Below, piece after piece: positions 7,047-15,324 of a stretch of DNA of 54,645 nt. Each line of letters starts with the position of its first letter. Within the stretch, counting starts at the first letter, position 1. The DNA lies in the IMG/VR virus record IMGVR_UViG_3300048833_000212, positions 1-54,645 of that record; one strand, given 5' to 3'. The notes under the pieces were generated by a model that saw nothing but the letters and a program-made list of their open reading frames with translations, did no database searches and was not told the DNA's origin. This stretch comes from a virus. Both the position numbers and the translations under genes were made by a program.

Positions 7047-7540
7047 CCGAAGAAGATGCCGACCGGCTCCGGAAGCTGCTGGCCATGCTCGCTTCCCCTC
7101 ATGACGGGGAGGTTCTGGCTGCGGTGTCCCGGCTGAAGGCGACGCTGGAGCGGATGGGCCTCCGCCCGGAAGACCTCGTGCAGCCTCCAGGGATGGGTGC
7201 CCGCGCCTCCCCGGCGCCGGGGAGGTCCACTCGCCCATCCCCTCCCCCGGAGGCGCCTAGGCGCCCACCGGAGCCCAGCGAGGATGTAGAGGACCGGCTG
7301 GGGGAGGAAGTGCCGGTGGAACCGGCTCATGCCTTCGCAGCAGTCATCCTCTCGTATCGCACTCGGCTGCCACCGGCTGGGGTGCGGTTCCTCAATGACC
7401 TCGTGATGAACCGTCAGCGGAAGGTGAGCGTGAAGCAGGAAGCCTTCCTGCGCTCGCTGGCGTCCCAGACGATCCGAGATGTGAAGCGAGCCGGCATGGG
7501 CGACGCTCGCGCGCATGCGAACAAGGGGATGTGGTCATGA
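7043..7540 (+). CDS. DUF2786-like N-terminus with repeat-derived Pro-rich linker
   Basis: A 165-residue protein. Residues about 6-45 (RLRKLLAMLASPHDGEVLAA, later LKATLERMG) resemble the helical DUF2786 unit, also found in the minus-strand gene at 51110. A Pro/Arg linker (residues about 50-85) is encoded by DNA containing a 14-bp CGGCGCCG-centred palindrome and the 14-bp palindrome centred on CCTAGG at 7252-7265. The C-terminal helical domain (AVILSYRTRLPPAGVRFLND) follows. The linker appears to have grown from the genome's non-coding repeat elements. Confidence 0.7.
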   Translation: MTEEDADRLRKLLAMLASPHDGEVLAAVSRLKATLERMGLRPEDLVQPPGMGARASPAPGRSTRPSPPPEAPRRPPEPSEDVEDRLGEEVPVEPAHAFAAVILSYRTRLPPAGVRFLNDLVMNRQRKVSVKQEAFLRSLASQTIRDVKRAGMGDARAHANKGMWS

Positions 7541-7785
7541 ATGAGCAGCTGGTCCTGCCCTTCGCGGTGGCCGACCTCTTCCGCATCTCGCATCGACCGG
7601 GCGATGTCTTCGTGCTGACGCTGCAGGGACAGTTCAGCTGGCGAGAAGTGGAGGCGCTGAAGGCGATGTGGAAGGCTTCGCCACTGAACGATGCGCCGCT
7701 CATCATCCTCCAGGAGGGGATGAAACTGGAATCAATTCGGCGGGTGCGCGACGATGACCTGCCTGGAGAGAGTGACTGGACATGA
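7537..7785 (+). CDS. hypothetical protein
   Basis: An 82-residue protein; ATG 7537 overlaps the previous stop. The segment RPGDVFVLTLQGQFSWREVE then LIILQEGMKLESI suggests an alpha/beta fold of the kind that binds a partner. No family is recognised. Confidence 0.65.
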   Translation: MNEQLVLPFAVADLFRISHRPGDVFVLTLQGQFSWREVEALKAMWKASPLNDAPLIILQEGMKLESIRRVRDDDLPGESDWT

Positions 7786-8318
7786 AGCGCACGCTGGTCT
7801 TCGACACAGAGACGACATCTCTGCTCCCCATCTCCATCGCCCATGAGGATGCGCACCCTCGCATCATCGAGTTCTATGGCGCCATCGTGGATGAGCGCGG
7901 GGCGATCCTCCGTGAGCTGGAGTTCCTGGCGCACCCAGGCGCTCCCATCTCGGATGAGATCAGGAAGATCACCGGCATCAATGATGAGATGGTGGCTGGC
8001 CTTCCGCCCTTCGCTGCCCACATCGATGAGGTGGACAGCCTCCTGTGCGCTGCTGACTCGGTCGTGGCGCACAACCTGTCCTATGACTTCTCCGTGCTGA
8101 GTGTGGAGTTCGCACGCGAAGGTCGGAAGCCTTCGTGGCCGCTCATCCGCTTCTGCACAGTGGAGCAGACGATCCACCTGAAGGGCTTCCGCCTCTCGCT
8201 GGCGAACCTCCATGAATACCTCTTCGGTGAAGCCTTCACCGGAGCGCATCGGGCGAAGCGTGATGTCACGGCGCTCATCCGATGCTTCAACAAGCTGCGT
8301 GATGAGGACATGCTATGA
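7782..8318 (+). CDS. DnaQ-like 3'-5' exonuclease (DEDDh), likely proofreading subunit
   Basis: A 178-residue protein. Exo I motif VFDTETTSL at residues 6-14 holds the catalytic Asp and Glu, Exo II is HNLSYDFSVLSVEF, and Exo III is HRAKRDVTALIRC with the catalytic His and Asp. The length matches the epsilon subunit of DNA polymerase III. It lies upstream of the two DnaE pieces, which lack an exonuclease domain, so it probably proofreads in trans. Confidence 0.92.
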   Translation: MKRTLVFDTETTSLLPISIAHEDAHPRIIEFYGAIVDERGAILRELEFLAHPGAPISDEIRKITGINDEMVAGLPPFAAHIDEVDSLLCAADSVVAHNLSYDFSVLSVEFAREGRKPSWPLIRFCTVEQTIHLKGFRLSLANLHEYLFGEAFTGAHRAKRDVTALIRCFNKLRDEDML

Positions 8319-8557
8319 GCGATCCTGGTCCAGGCCACAACCTCCCTCCGAACGTCTCGGTGGTCCTGAAGGCGGAGACAGCAGCGGCTCTGCTCGGCCA
8401 GACGGATGCGGCGCTCACCATGATGCTCGGCTTCCTGGGAGACGTGCGACTTTCACGGGAGAATGCGGAGCAGCTGGTGGCGCGCATCGAGGTCCAGAAG
8501 GAACTCCGTGCGGCGCTCATGGAAGCAGGAGTGAAGAATGAGTCCGATGGACAGTGA
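8315..8557 (+). CDS. small hypothetical protein
   Basis: An 80-residue protein with ATGA overlap to the exonuclease gene. It begins MSDPGPGHNLPP and is otherwise helical (LSRENAEQLVARIEVQKELR). The N-terminal GHN motif followed by helices is seen in other phage unknowns. No function is assigned. Confidence 0.65.
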   Translation: MSDPGPGHNLPPNVSVVLKAETAAALLGQTDAALTMMLGFLGDVRLSRENAEQLVARIEVQKELRAALMEAGVKNESDGQ

Positions 8558-8810
8558 GAGCCGCGTGCGCCTGGCAGAGATGATCGCAGGCGCGGCGCCG
8601 GGGGATACCATCGTGCTCGTGGTGATGAACGACAAGGAGGCTGCGCAGTGGACATACCTGCCGACCTCCGGAAGGCTTCTCAGCGCGGCCACGAGCCTTC
8701 TGGATCAGGCTGCGGACCTCGCTGAGAGCGAGGGGGATGAGGTGCTGGTGGAGAACATCCACGAAGCACTCGACATCCTCCCGGATCGCTTCGATGAGAA
8801 GGAGTCATGA
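8538..8810 (+). CDS. small hypothetical protein
   Basis: A 90-residue protein starting at 8538 (overlapping the upstream gene by 20 bases) or at ATG 8547. It has a beta-rich centre (DTIVLVVMNDKEAAQWTYLP) and an acidic C-terminus. A CGGCGCCG palindrome at 8593-8600 encodes the AGAAPGD segment. Function is unknown. Confidence 0.65.
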   Translation: MSPMDSESRVRLAEMIAGAAPGDTIVLVVMNDKEAAQWTYLPTSGRLLSAATSLLDQAADLAESEGDEVLVENIHEALDILPDRFDEKES

Positions 8811-9037
8811 GCGGTCAGAGCCGAGACGCAGCAGAGCGATCTGCGCATGTCCCTGGTAAGGATGCGCGCCGGTTCACTCCATGCTGCGTCTGTGGACGCG
8901 ACGTGAATATCAACAGCCAAGGAAAGGACACCTGCTCTTATGCTGCACGCGTCGGGCCACCGCTCCTTCAGGTGTGCTCCGAAGCCTGCGCCTCCCAGCC
9001 TCCATTCTTGCGTCATCATGACGCAAGCAAACAGTGA
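8807..9037 (+). CDS. small Cys-rich putative zinc-binding protein
   Basis: A 76-residue protein with CCVCGRDVN and two later Cys (DTCSY, VCSEAC), a plausible single zinc finger. It overlaps the previous stop. Its 3' end contains a 10-bp-arm palindrome (see 9007-9027). Confidence 0.6.
   Translation: MSGQSRDAAERSAHVPGKDARRFTPCCVCGRDVNINSQGKDTCSYAARVGPPLLQVCSEACASQPPFLRHHDASKQ
9007..9027. promoter_or_regulatory. 21-bp near-perfect palindrome, operator-like
   Basis: CTTGCGTCAT and ATGACGCAAG flank one central C, a perfect inverted repeat with 10-bp arms. It lies in the last codons of one gene, about 20 bases before the start of the next. Such a site could bind a dimeric regulator, or form an RNA hairpin before the ribosome-binding site of 9048. 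Confidence 0.5.
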
Positions 9038-9047
9038 GAGAAGAACG

Positions 9048-9305
9048 ATGAGCAACGACGAAGACATCATGGGCCAGTATGGCGAGGATCGCATCACGGG
9101 CTTCCGTGGGCGCATCACAGGCATTGTGCGCTACATCAGCGGCTGCACCCAGGTGCTGCTGACTCCGAAGGTCGGCACCGATGGGAAGATGCCGGAAGGC
9201 CAGTTCATCGACATCCAGCGCATCAAGGTCGATGAGACGGTGGTGCGCATCATGCTCGACAACGCGCCCACGCCCGGCTTCGATCAGCTGCCGAAGGCGC
9301 GCTGA
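9048..9305 (+). CDS. conserved small phage protein
   Basis: An 85-residue protein. The start at 9048 follows GAGAGAAG. The segment DRITGFRGRITGIVRYISG, with Cys-Thr-Gln and a later GQFIDIQRI, matches a small beta-barrel-like protein common in proteobacterial phages. Its function is unknown to me. It immediately precedes the polymerase gene (shared TGATG). Confidence 0.75.
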   Translation: MSNDEDIMGQYGEDRITGFRGRITGIVRYISGCTQVLLTPKVGTDGKMPEGQFIDIQRIKVDETVVRIMLDNAPTPGFDQLPKAR

Positions 9306-10414
9306 TGTCTGACCTCCGCACCAAGAAGCCATGGGTGTCGCCTCGGCTGCGCACTGGCTATTCCTTCCGGACGGCAGCGGGGATGCTGCCTGAAATCTTC
9401 ACGCGCTTGAAGGAGATTGGGGCGGAGGTCGCGCCAATCACAGACACAGCATCGACCTTCGGCTATGCAAAATGGGCGAAGGGAGCGAAGGATGCCGGGC
9501 TGCGGCCGATCTTCGGCGTGGAACTCTCCGTCACCCCTGCACCGAATGCGAAGAAGCCGGTGAGCAGCGCATGGACGTTCCTCGCCCACGACAGCATCCA
9601 GCCAATCAACAGGCTGGTGAACCTCGCCACATCGCAGTTCCGCTATGAGCCGCTGCTCACCTATGAGCAGGCAATGACAGTGGAGGGAGTGACGAAGATC
9701 GCAGGGCACGCCGCGCTGCTCAGCGAGATGTCGCCAGCACCCGACCTCTTCATGGGCCTTTCGCCTTCGTCGCCACGCGGTCAGGTTGTGGCAGCGATGA
9801 AGGCAGGCTTCCGTCTCATCGCCATCGGTGACAACCGCTTCCCGGCGCCGGGGGATTTGGCGCTGTATGAACTCGCTGCCGGGCGGAACTCCGGCACGCA
9901 GACTTATCCCCAGCACATCCTCAGCGAGGAAGAGTGGCGCGAGGCGATGGCCATGCTGCGGCTCACGGATGATGTGCTGGACGGCGCGCTGGTGGAGGCG
10001 AGCATCGCGCTGGAGAGGTCCACTGCGTCTCTCCGGAAGGCGACGATGGTGAAGCCTGCCCGACCGAAGACGTTGCGCGAGATGGCGGAGGATGGAGCGA
10101 GGCGCCGGGGGATAGACCTCGCTGACCCGGTCTATGCAGCGCGGCTGGAAAGGGAACTCTCCATCATCGAAGCGAAGCGGCTGGAGGATTACTTTTTCCT
10201 GATGGCCGACATCATGCAGTTCAGCCGGGCGCACATGCTGTGTGGACCGGCGCGCGGCTCCGCTGCCGGCTCGCTTCTCTCGTTCCTGCTCGACATCACG
10301 ACCATCGACCCCATCCCTGGTGGCCTACTGTTCGAGCGTTTCCTGGACGTGACGCGTGGTGGCTGGTTCTTCAAGACGGATTGGCTCAAGAATGTGATGG
10401 AGACGGAATCATGA
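9305..10414 (+). CDS. dnaE: DNA polymerase III alpha subunit, N-terminal piece (PHP plus start of palm)
   Basis: A 369-residue protein. Residues about 15-75 form a PHP-type domain (ITDTASTFGYAKWAKGAKDA, then LRPIFGVELS). Its metal ligands are degraded: the usual HxH is RTGYS and the TDH motif is TDT, so it is probably not catalytic. Near the end is the polymerase motif GPARGSAAGSLLSFLLDITT followed by LLFERFLD. The protein stops where the catalytic Asp motif would normally follow; that motif is in the separate gene at 11122. No intein signature is present at the end. Confidence 0.9.
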   Translation: MSDLRTKKPWVSPRLRTGYSFRTAAGMLPEIFTRLKEIGAEVAPITDTASTFGYAKWAKGAKDAGLRPIFGVELSVTPAPNAKKPVSSAWTFLAHDSIQPINRLVNLATSQFRYEPLLTYEQAMTVEGVTKIAGHAALLSEMSPAPDLFMGLSPSSPRGQVVAAMKAGFRLIAIGDNRFPAPGDLALYELAAGRNSGTQTYPQHILSEEEWREAMAMLRLTDDVLDGALVEASIALERSTASLRKATMVKPARPKTLREMAEDGARRRGIDLADPVYAARLERELSIIEAKRLEDYFFLMADIMQFSRAHMLCGPARGSAAGSLLSFLLDITTIDPIPGGLLFERFLDVTRGGWFFKTDWLKNVMETES

Positions 10415-10593
10415 AGGTGAAGGAGTGCCGGACCTGCATCCATCGTCGCGAGGGGATGCTGGCTGTGGACCCATACGAGTGCCGCCGCTATCCTCCAGCA
10501 GTTGTCACATGGGATCATACTCGCAACCAGACGGTATGGCCGAAGGTCAAGCCAAACGACTGGTGCGGCGAATGGAAGGAAGACAAGTCATGA
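10411..10593 (+). CDS. small Cys-rich protein inserted between the polymerase pieces
   Basis: A 60-residue protein with CRTCIHRR, ECRRYPP and WCGEWK, four Cys arranged for one zinc site. This is a widespread small phage protein type. It overlaps the end of the DnaE N-piece gene (ATGA) and the next gene. Confidence 0.7.
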   Translation: MKVKECRTCIHRREGMLAVDPYECRRYPPAVVTWDHTRNQTVWPKVKPNDWCGEWKEDKS

Positions 10594-10811
10594 GCGAGAC
10601 AAAGGCCCATCTACAGAATGTGATGAAGGCACTGGAAGACATCATCCCAGGCTGCGCCATCGTCCTGCTGGTTGCACCCTTCAATGCGCCGGAAGGAGCG
10701 AGGGTGAACTACATCTCCAACGGGAAGCGCGAGACGATGCTGGTGCTGCTGAAGGAGTTTGTCGCACGCGCCGAAGGTCGCGCCCACGACGCTCCGGAGA
10801 GGAAGCAATGA
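10590..10811 (+). CDS. small hypothetical protein inserted between the polymerase pieces
   Basis: A 73-residue protein (MSETKAHLQNVMKALEDI...). It has a hydrophobic strand, GCAIVLLVAPFN, then ARVNYISNGKRETMLVLLKE. It looks like a small alpha/beta protein that occurs in many phages as an unknown. ATGA overlaps are present on both sides. Confidence 0.65.
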   Translation: MSETKAHLQNVMKALEDIIPGCAIVLLVAPFNAPEGARVNYISNGKRETMLVLLKEFVARAEGRAHDAPERKQ

Positions 10812-11125
10812 GCGAGACGAAGAAAAGGCGACAGGTCTTCTGCCGCGTCAAGCACACGAAGGCAGGGACGGACATTGCCCCATGCGATGCACTCTCATCA
10901 GTCCTGATTTATTCGTATGGCGGCGCAGGCGCTAGGCTCGCCACAATGTTCCCATTCACAGATGGCATCCCGCAAGAGGGAAGGAACAAGCGCCTTGTAA
11001 TTGCGCCGACGAAGAAGCAAGGCAAAGGAGTGGTGGCGAACTTCTGCCCGTATTGTGGCGAGCCTCTGACGGAGGGTGGTCGCGGTTTCGTTGCAGAGCA
11101 GGCGAAGCGAAGGTGCAAGGCATGA
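10808..11125 (+). CDS. hypothetical protein with a zinc-ribbon-like C-terminus
   Basis: A 105-residue protein starting MSETKKRRQVFCRV and ending with NFCPYCGEPLTEGGRGF, a CPxCG knuckle. The first five residues repeat those of the preceding gene product. It overlaps the following polymerase gene by four bases. Confidence 0.7.
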   Translation: MSETKKRRQVFCRVKHTKAGTDIAPCDALSSVLIYSYGGAGARLATMFPFTDGIPQEGRNKRLVIAPTKKQGKGVVANFCPYCGEPLTEGGRGFVAEQAKRRCKA

Positions 11126-13200
11126 ACCCCATCGACGCGATCCGCGCCGCACTGATCCCCTCGCGCGTTCAGCAGGTGGGCCAGCAGGCGATTGACGATG
11201 AGATACACGCGCTCATCGCTGCCTTCGACTTCACGAAGTGGATGGTGGGGAGGCTCGATGCCGGAGCGCGCCTGTCCTCCGCTCATGGCTCTTCGCTGCT
11301 CTACTGCGTGGGCCTGGCCGACAATCCCCCGGCGCCGGGGGAGAAGAAGCATATGTGGTTTGACACGACGCTGCCGGACATCGACGTGGACCTGCAGGAC
11401 GATCTTCGCCACCTGACCTTCGCCCACATCGAAGCGACCTATGGGAAGGAGCGGGTGGCGCGCCTCGGAACGGTCGGCACCTTCAAGGCGCGCAGCGCGC
11501 TCCAGGAGGTCGGCATGGCACTCAAAATTCCGAAGTGGGAAACAGATGCTGTGGCTGACCAGATGATCAAGCGATCCTCCGGTGACGCTCGCGCGCAGCT
11601 GACGATCATCGACACGCTGGAGAATATGCCAGCTGGGAAGGACATGCTGAGGGACCATCCCGAAGCGATCATCGTGACGCGCATCGAAGGCCACCCGAAG
11701 AACGCAGGCCAACACGCGGCAGGCGTCGTCATCTCCAATGATGCCATTGATGAGATTGTCGCGGTGGATGCTCGCACAGGTGCTGCTATGTGCGACAAGG
11801 ATGATGCGGAGGGAGCGTATGGCCTCCTGAAGGCGGACATCCTCGGCCTCACGCAGCTGAGTGTCTTCGCGGAGACGCTGGAGCGTGCCGGCCTCCCGCG
11901 CGACTATCTGGACCACGTGCCGTATGACGACAAACTCGCCTTCGTTGTCATCAATGAGCGACGCTACAGCGGTGTGTTCCAGTTTGAGGGAGGCGCGCTG
12001 CAGAGCGTCGCACGCGCTGTGCACATCGACTCATTCAATGACTTCGTCGCGATGACGGCGCTGGCGCGTCCAGGGCCGCTCGCCAGTGGCTCCACCAACG
12101 AGTGGATCAACCGGCGCACAGGGAAGGATCGCGTCACCTATCCGCACGAGATGCTGCAGCCCTACATGGAAGAGACGCTGGGCGTCATCATCTACCAGGA
12201 GCAAATCCTCACCATCGGTCGCGCCGTTGGCGACCTCGACTGGCCTGAGTTGACTGCTCTTCGCAAGGCGATGAGCAAGAGCCTCGGCAAGGAATACTTC
12301 GACAGGTTCGGCAATCCATGGAAGAGCGCCGCGATACGGAAGGGGATGCCGACGCAGGTGGCGGAAGACGTGTGGACTGCGATGTGCGCATATGGATCGT
12401 ATGGCTTCAACAAGTCGCATGCCTACTCGTATGGACTCATCAGCTACTGGTGCGCTCACCTGAAGGCGCGCTATCCGCTGGAGTTCCTGGCGTCCACTCT
12501 CTCGCACACGAGCGACCCAGCGCAGCAGGTGGAACTCCTGCGCGACCTCCTGGCCGAAGGTTATGACTACATCCCCATTGATCCGTCTGTCTCCACCCAC
12601 CGCTGGGAGGTTGCGGAGAGGGAGGGGAAGAAGGTGGTGGTTGGACCTTTGACGGGTGTGCGTGGTATCGGCAGTGTGGCCGTCCAGAAAATCCTGAGCG
12701 CACGCGGCGCCGGGGAGCCGATGCCTGCGCGCTATGCGAAGCTGCTGGAGGCTCCGAAGACTGACATTGACTCGCTGTTCCCGATACGGGATGCGATCCG
12801 GCGCTGCACTCCGGACCTCCGTGAGAAGAACATCCACACGCCTCCCACGATGATCAGCGTGCTGGAGCACATGCCCGACAACAGCGAGGTTCTCATCATT
12901 GGCGTCCTGCTGAAGATCAACCAGCGTGACGAGAATGAGGAAATCAAGATCGCACGGCGCGGTGGGAAGCGCGTGACGGATGGCTTCCTGCTCTCGCTGA
13001 ATTTGAACATCAAGGATGACACCGGCCAGTTCTTCGCGAAGGTTGGCCGCTTCGATTTCGATGTGCTGGGGAAGCGCATCCTGGACCATGGCCGCGCAGG
13101 GAAGGCCATCTGGGCATTGAAGGGAAGGCTCTTCAAGCGCGGCTCCTTCTCAATGCTGACAGTGCGCAACGCGCGCCTCATCGGTGACCTCGATGAGTAG
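11122..13200 (+). CDS. dnaE: DNA polymerase III alpha subunit, C-terminal piece (catalytic palm, fingers, OB region)
   Basis: A 692-residue protein carrying the catalytic residues. PDIDVDLQDD (residues about 90-99) matches the PDxDxD motif, and LLKADILGLTQLSVF holds the third Asp. GTVGTFKARSALQEVG and NKSHAYSYGLISY are family blocks. About 80 N-terminal residues (from MNPIDAIRAAL) have no counterpart in standard DnaE and may form a docking segment for the N-piece. The C-terminus is OB-like. The two pieces plus the DnaQ-type exonuclease would form the replicase. Confidence 0.92.
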   Translation: MNPIDAIRAALIPSRVQQVGQQAIDDEIHALIAAFDFTKWMVGRLDAGARLSSAHGSSLLYCVGLADNPPAPGEKKHMWFDTTLPDIDVDLQDDLRHLTFAHIEATYGKERVARLGTVGTFKARSALQEVGMALKIPKWETDAVADQMIKRSSGDARAQLTIIDTLENMPAGKDMLRDHPEAIIVTRIEGHPKNAGQHAAGVVISNDAIDEIVAVDARTGAAMCDKDDAEGAYGLLKADILGLTQLSVFAETLERAGLPRDYLDHVPYDDKLAFVVINERRYSGVFQFEGGALQSVARAVHIDSFNDFVAMTALARPGPLASGSTNEWINRRTGKDRVTYPHEMLQPYMEETLGVIIYQEQILTIGRAVGDLDWPELTALRKAMSKSLGKEYFDRFGNPWKSAAIRKGMPTQVAEDVWTAMCAYGSYGFNKSHAYSYGLISYWCAHLKARYPLEFLASTLSHTSDPAQQVELLRDLLAEGYDYIPIDPSVSTHRWEVAEREGKKVVVGPLTGVRGIGSVAVQKILSARGAGEPMPARYAKLLEAPKTDIDSLFPIRDAIRRCTPDLREKNIHTPPTMISVLEHMPDNSEVLIIGVLLKINQRDENEEIKIARRGGKRVTDGFLLSLNLNIKDDTGQFFAKVGRFDFDVLGKRILDHGRAGKAIWALKGRLFKRGSFSMLTVRNARLIGDLDE

Positions 13201-13324
13201 CCTTCCCTTCGCGTCTGAGGAAGCGGAGGATAGGAGGCTGTGGGCGGGCAATCCTGCCAAGATGGCCGCTCATCACCATATCCCCTGCGACCAAACGCCC
13301 ACAGCACCTGGAACGAGAGAATGA
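13193..13324 (+). CDS. very small hypothetical protein
   Basis: A 43-residue frame, ATG 13193 to TGA 13322-13324, overlapping both the polymerase stop (by 8 bases) and the next ATG (ATGA). Beginning MSSLPFASEEAEDRRLWAG, it has no motif. The regular overlap pattern is the main support. Confidence 0.5.
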   Translation: MSSLPFASEEAEDRRLWAGNPAKMAAHHHIPCDQTPTAPGTRE

Positions 13325-13671
13325 CCGAACATCGATGTGCCGGAAGAGTTTTCACGCCCGGCTCCTTCCGTGACTCCGCCTGCTCCCGGAAGGGGAAGCA
13401 CTTCCAGAAGGAACGCTGGTGGTGCGGCACTCACCTCCCATCGAAGGAGGAAGAGCGAAGGGCAGAGCGGAACCGAATTGGCGATCTGAAGAGCGCCGTG
13501 ATGCGCGCAGGCTGGGACCGGGAGAAGATCGCAGGCGACCTCATCAAGGCCGCAATCGCCGCAACGAAGCAGCGTGGCTCGTGGACGCGCGTGGAAGAAC
13601 TCTCGGCGGAACTCGTGGCAGCAGAAGAGAAGATTGCCGCAGCGCAACGCAAGCTGGAGGAAGAACGGTGA
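13321..13671 (+). CDS. Cys-containing N-terminus plus coiled-coil hypothetical protein
   Basis: A 116-residue protein. Residues 1-40 hold HRC, SACSRKGKH and WWCGTHLPS, a likely zinc site. The rest is a charged helix ending in LVAAEEKIAAAQRKLEEER. It overlaps neighbours on both sides. Function is unknown. Confidence 0.65.
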   Translation: MTEHRCAGRVFTPGSFRDSACSRKGKHFQKERWWCGTHLPSKEEERRAERNRIGDLKSAVMRAGWDREKIAGDLIKAAIAATKQRGSWTRVEELSAELVAAEEKIAAAQRKLEEER

Positions 13672-13889
13672 TCAGTATCAATGGCATTTCCGCTACGAAA
13701 ATATACACTGACGACAATCTAATGGAGATGGAGCCTTATCCCCGCTCTCCGTCGCGAGCGAGGCGTCGCACTGCTTTGGGATACAAGCAGCACATGCGCG
13801 AGGTTCCGATGAAGAAGGCATTCCGGGTCGGGGAGGCACTGTGGATGCATCCGGCGCTCTTCGCAGAGTTGAAGGAGAAGATGAAATGA
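13668..13889 (+). CDS. small hypothetical protein
   Basis: A 73-residue protein from GTG 13668 (GTGA overlap). The first half uses AT-rich codons; the second half is basic and helical (PHe-Arg-Val-Gly then LWMHPALFAELKEKMK). There is no known domain. Confidence 0.55.
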   Translation: MISINGISATKIYTDDNLMEMEPYPRSPSRARRRTALGYKQHMREVPMKKAFRVGEALWMHPALFAELKEKMK

Positions 13890-14119
13890 GCATCATCGAA
13901 GCCAAGCAGATCGCAGACGTTGACGACATCAACAAGGATGATGTTCCAGAAATCGCAGACATCGAGATGCTGCGCGAGATGGTCTATGCGGCGCAGGCTC
14001 ACGAGCGTGAAGGGACATTCGTCGCCATCACTGTCGATGCGCTGCGTGACCTTCTCTCCCGTCAGCTGTCGTCGCCCACTGCTGCGAAGAACTTCGTGCG
14101 CGTCCAGAGGTCGCAATGA
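13886..14119 (+). CDS. small acidic hypothetical protein
   Basis: A 77-residue protein, MSIIEAKQIADVDDINKD..., ATG 13886 overlapping the previous stop. It is highly acidic in its first half and helical in its second (VDALRDLLSRQL). It directly precedes the primase and may be an accessory factor. Confidence 0.6.
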   Translation: MSIIEAKQIADVDDINKDDVPEIADIEMLREMVYAAQAHEREGTFVAITVDALRDLLSRQLSSPTAAKNFVRVQRSQ

Positions 14120-15324
14120 TCAGCAACGAAGAGTTCCTGCAAACCGTATTCGGTGACGGGTGGCTCGCTGCACATCTCGCGTCCTTCGTGGATGATCCCA
14201 CGAGCGAGACGATGGACAGGAAGAAGTGGGGTGGCGGCGCCGCGAAGGAGAAGCTGCTGTGGGCCATCCCGACACGCAACAACTACTTCACAGTGTCCCT
14301 CTTCGCGAGGGACGATGAAGGGATCGCACGGCGCCGCAAGGCGCTGTTCCTGTCTATGCATCTCGTGGTGGTGGATGACGTGGACGAAGGGAAGGTGAAG
14401 AGCGAGACAGCGCGCCGTCTCCTGGGGGAGCCTTCCTATCGTCTCGAAACCTCCCCCGGCAACGAGCAGTGGGGATACCTCTTCGATGAGCCGCTGCGCG
14501 ACCGCTTCGCGGGTGAACTGCTCGTGGAAGCGATGGTGGCCCAGGGACTGACGACCACCGGCACCGATCCCGGCATGAAGGGTGTCACGCGATACGTGCG
14601 CCTCCCGGTTGGCACGAACATGAAGGCCAAGTATGGCGCCACCGGCTTCCGGACAGTGCTCCACGAATGGGCTCCGGAGCGCCGCTACAGCCCTGCGATC
14701 CTCGCCCAGGCCTTCGGCCTGCCCGACCTCGCGGAAGCCGCCCGCGTGGCCTGCAGGCGCGCGGAGATGGAACGGGAGGGGCTGGAGGGGAAGGGAGAGG
14801 ATGCGCTGCTGGCCGCACTCACCTTCCTCGGAAAGGTGAAGGACACCCGGCGCCGGGGAGATGCGGTGGACATCACCTGCCCGTTCATCGACACGCACAC
14901 GGGACGGGTGGACACAGGGACTGCCTACATGATCGGTGGCGGCGGCATCTCCTGCCATCATGGCCACTGCGTCGGGAGGTCGCGTGGAGAGTATGTTCAG
15001 AAGATCAAAGATGAACTCAGCGGGATTGTCGATGAGCGAGCAGCGGAGGCAGCTGCTGTAATTTACAGCATCAGCGCGCTGGCAGACCTCCGCCGCTCCC
15101 TTCGGCTCACTGCCTTCGGCCTGATGCGGCGCGGGTTGAAGGCGGAGGATCGCATCCGCGATATGGCCAACGAAGAGATTGATGATGCGAGTGTGGCAGA
15201 GGAAGAGATGTGGGCAGCCATCGCATGGGCGCGGGAGAAGGTGCAGGAGATTGAGACGAAGGAGAAGGTGGTGGAGGCTCCGATAAAGACAGTTAAATTC
15301 GATGTGCCGGAGGAATGGCTGTGA
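14116..15324 (+). CDS. archaeo-eukaryotic-type primase (RepB/AEP-like)
   Basis: A 402-residue protein. HLVVVDDVDEGKV at residues about 76-88 carries the DxD metal motif. It is followed by GEPSYRLETSPGNEQWGYLF, a hallmark of RepB-type primases of the AEP fold. A second acidic/His region (ITCPFIDTHTGR, ISCHHGHCVG) is compatible with a CHC2-like zinc knuckle. It overlaps the helicase gene. It would lay primers for the DnaE replicase. Confidence 0.85.
   Translation: MISNEEFLQTVFGDGWLAAHLASFVDDPTSETMDRKKWGGGAAKEKLLWAIPTRNNYFTVSLFARDDEGIARRRKALFLSMHLVVVDDVDEGKVKSETARRLLGEPSYRLETSPGNEQWGYLFDEPLRDRFAGELLVEAMVAQGLTTTGTDPGMKGVTRYVRLPVGTNMKAKYGATGFRTVLHEWAPERRYSPAILAQAFGLPDLAEAARVACRRAEMEREGLEGKGEDALLAALTFLGKVKDTRRRGDAVDITCPFIDTHTGRVDTGTAYMIGGGGISCHHGHCVGRSRGEYVQKIKDELSGIVDERAAEAAAVIYSISALADLRRSLRLTAFGLMRRGLKAEDRIRDMANEEIDDASVAEEEMWAAIAWAREKVQEIETKEKVVEAPIKTVKFDVPEEWL

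Noticed and set aside
10300-11350. Split intein in the DnaE pieces
   Set aside because: No Cys/Ser start of an N-intein, no His-Asn end of a C-intein, and three unrelated small genes lie between.
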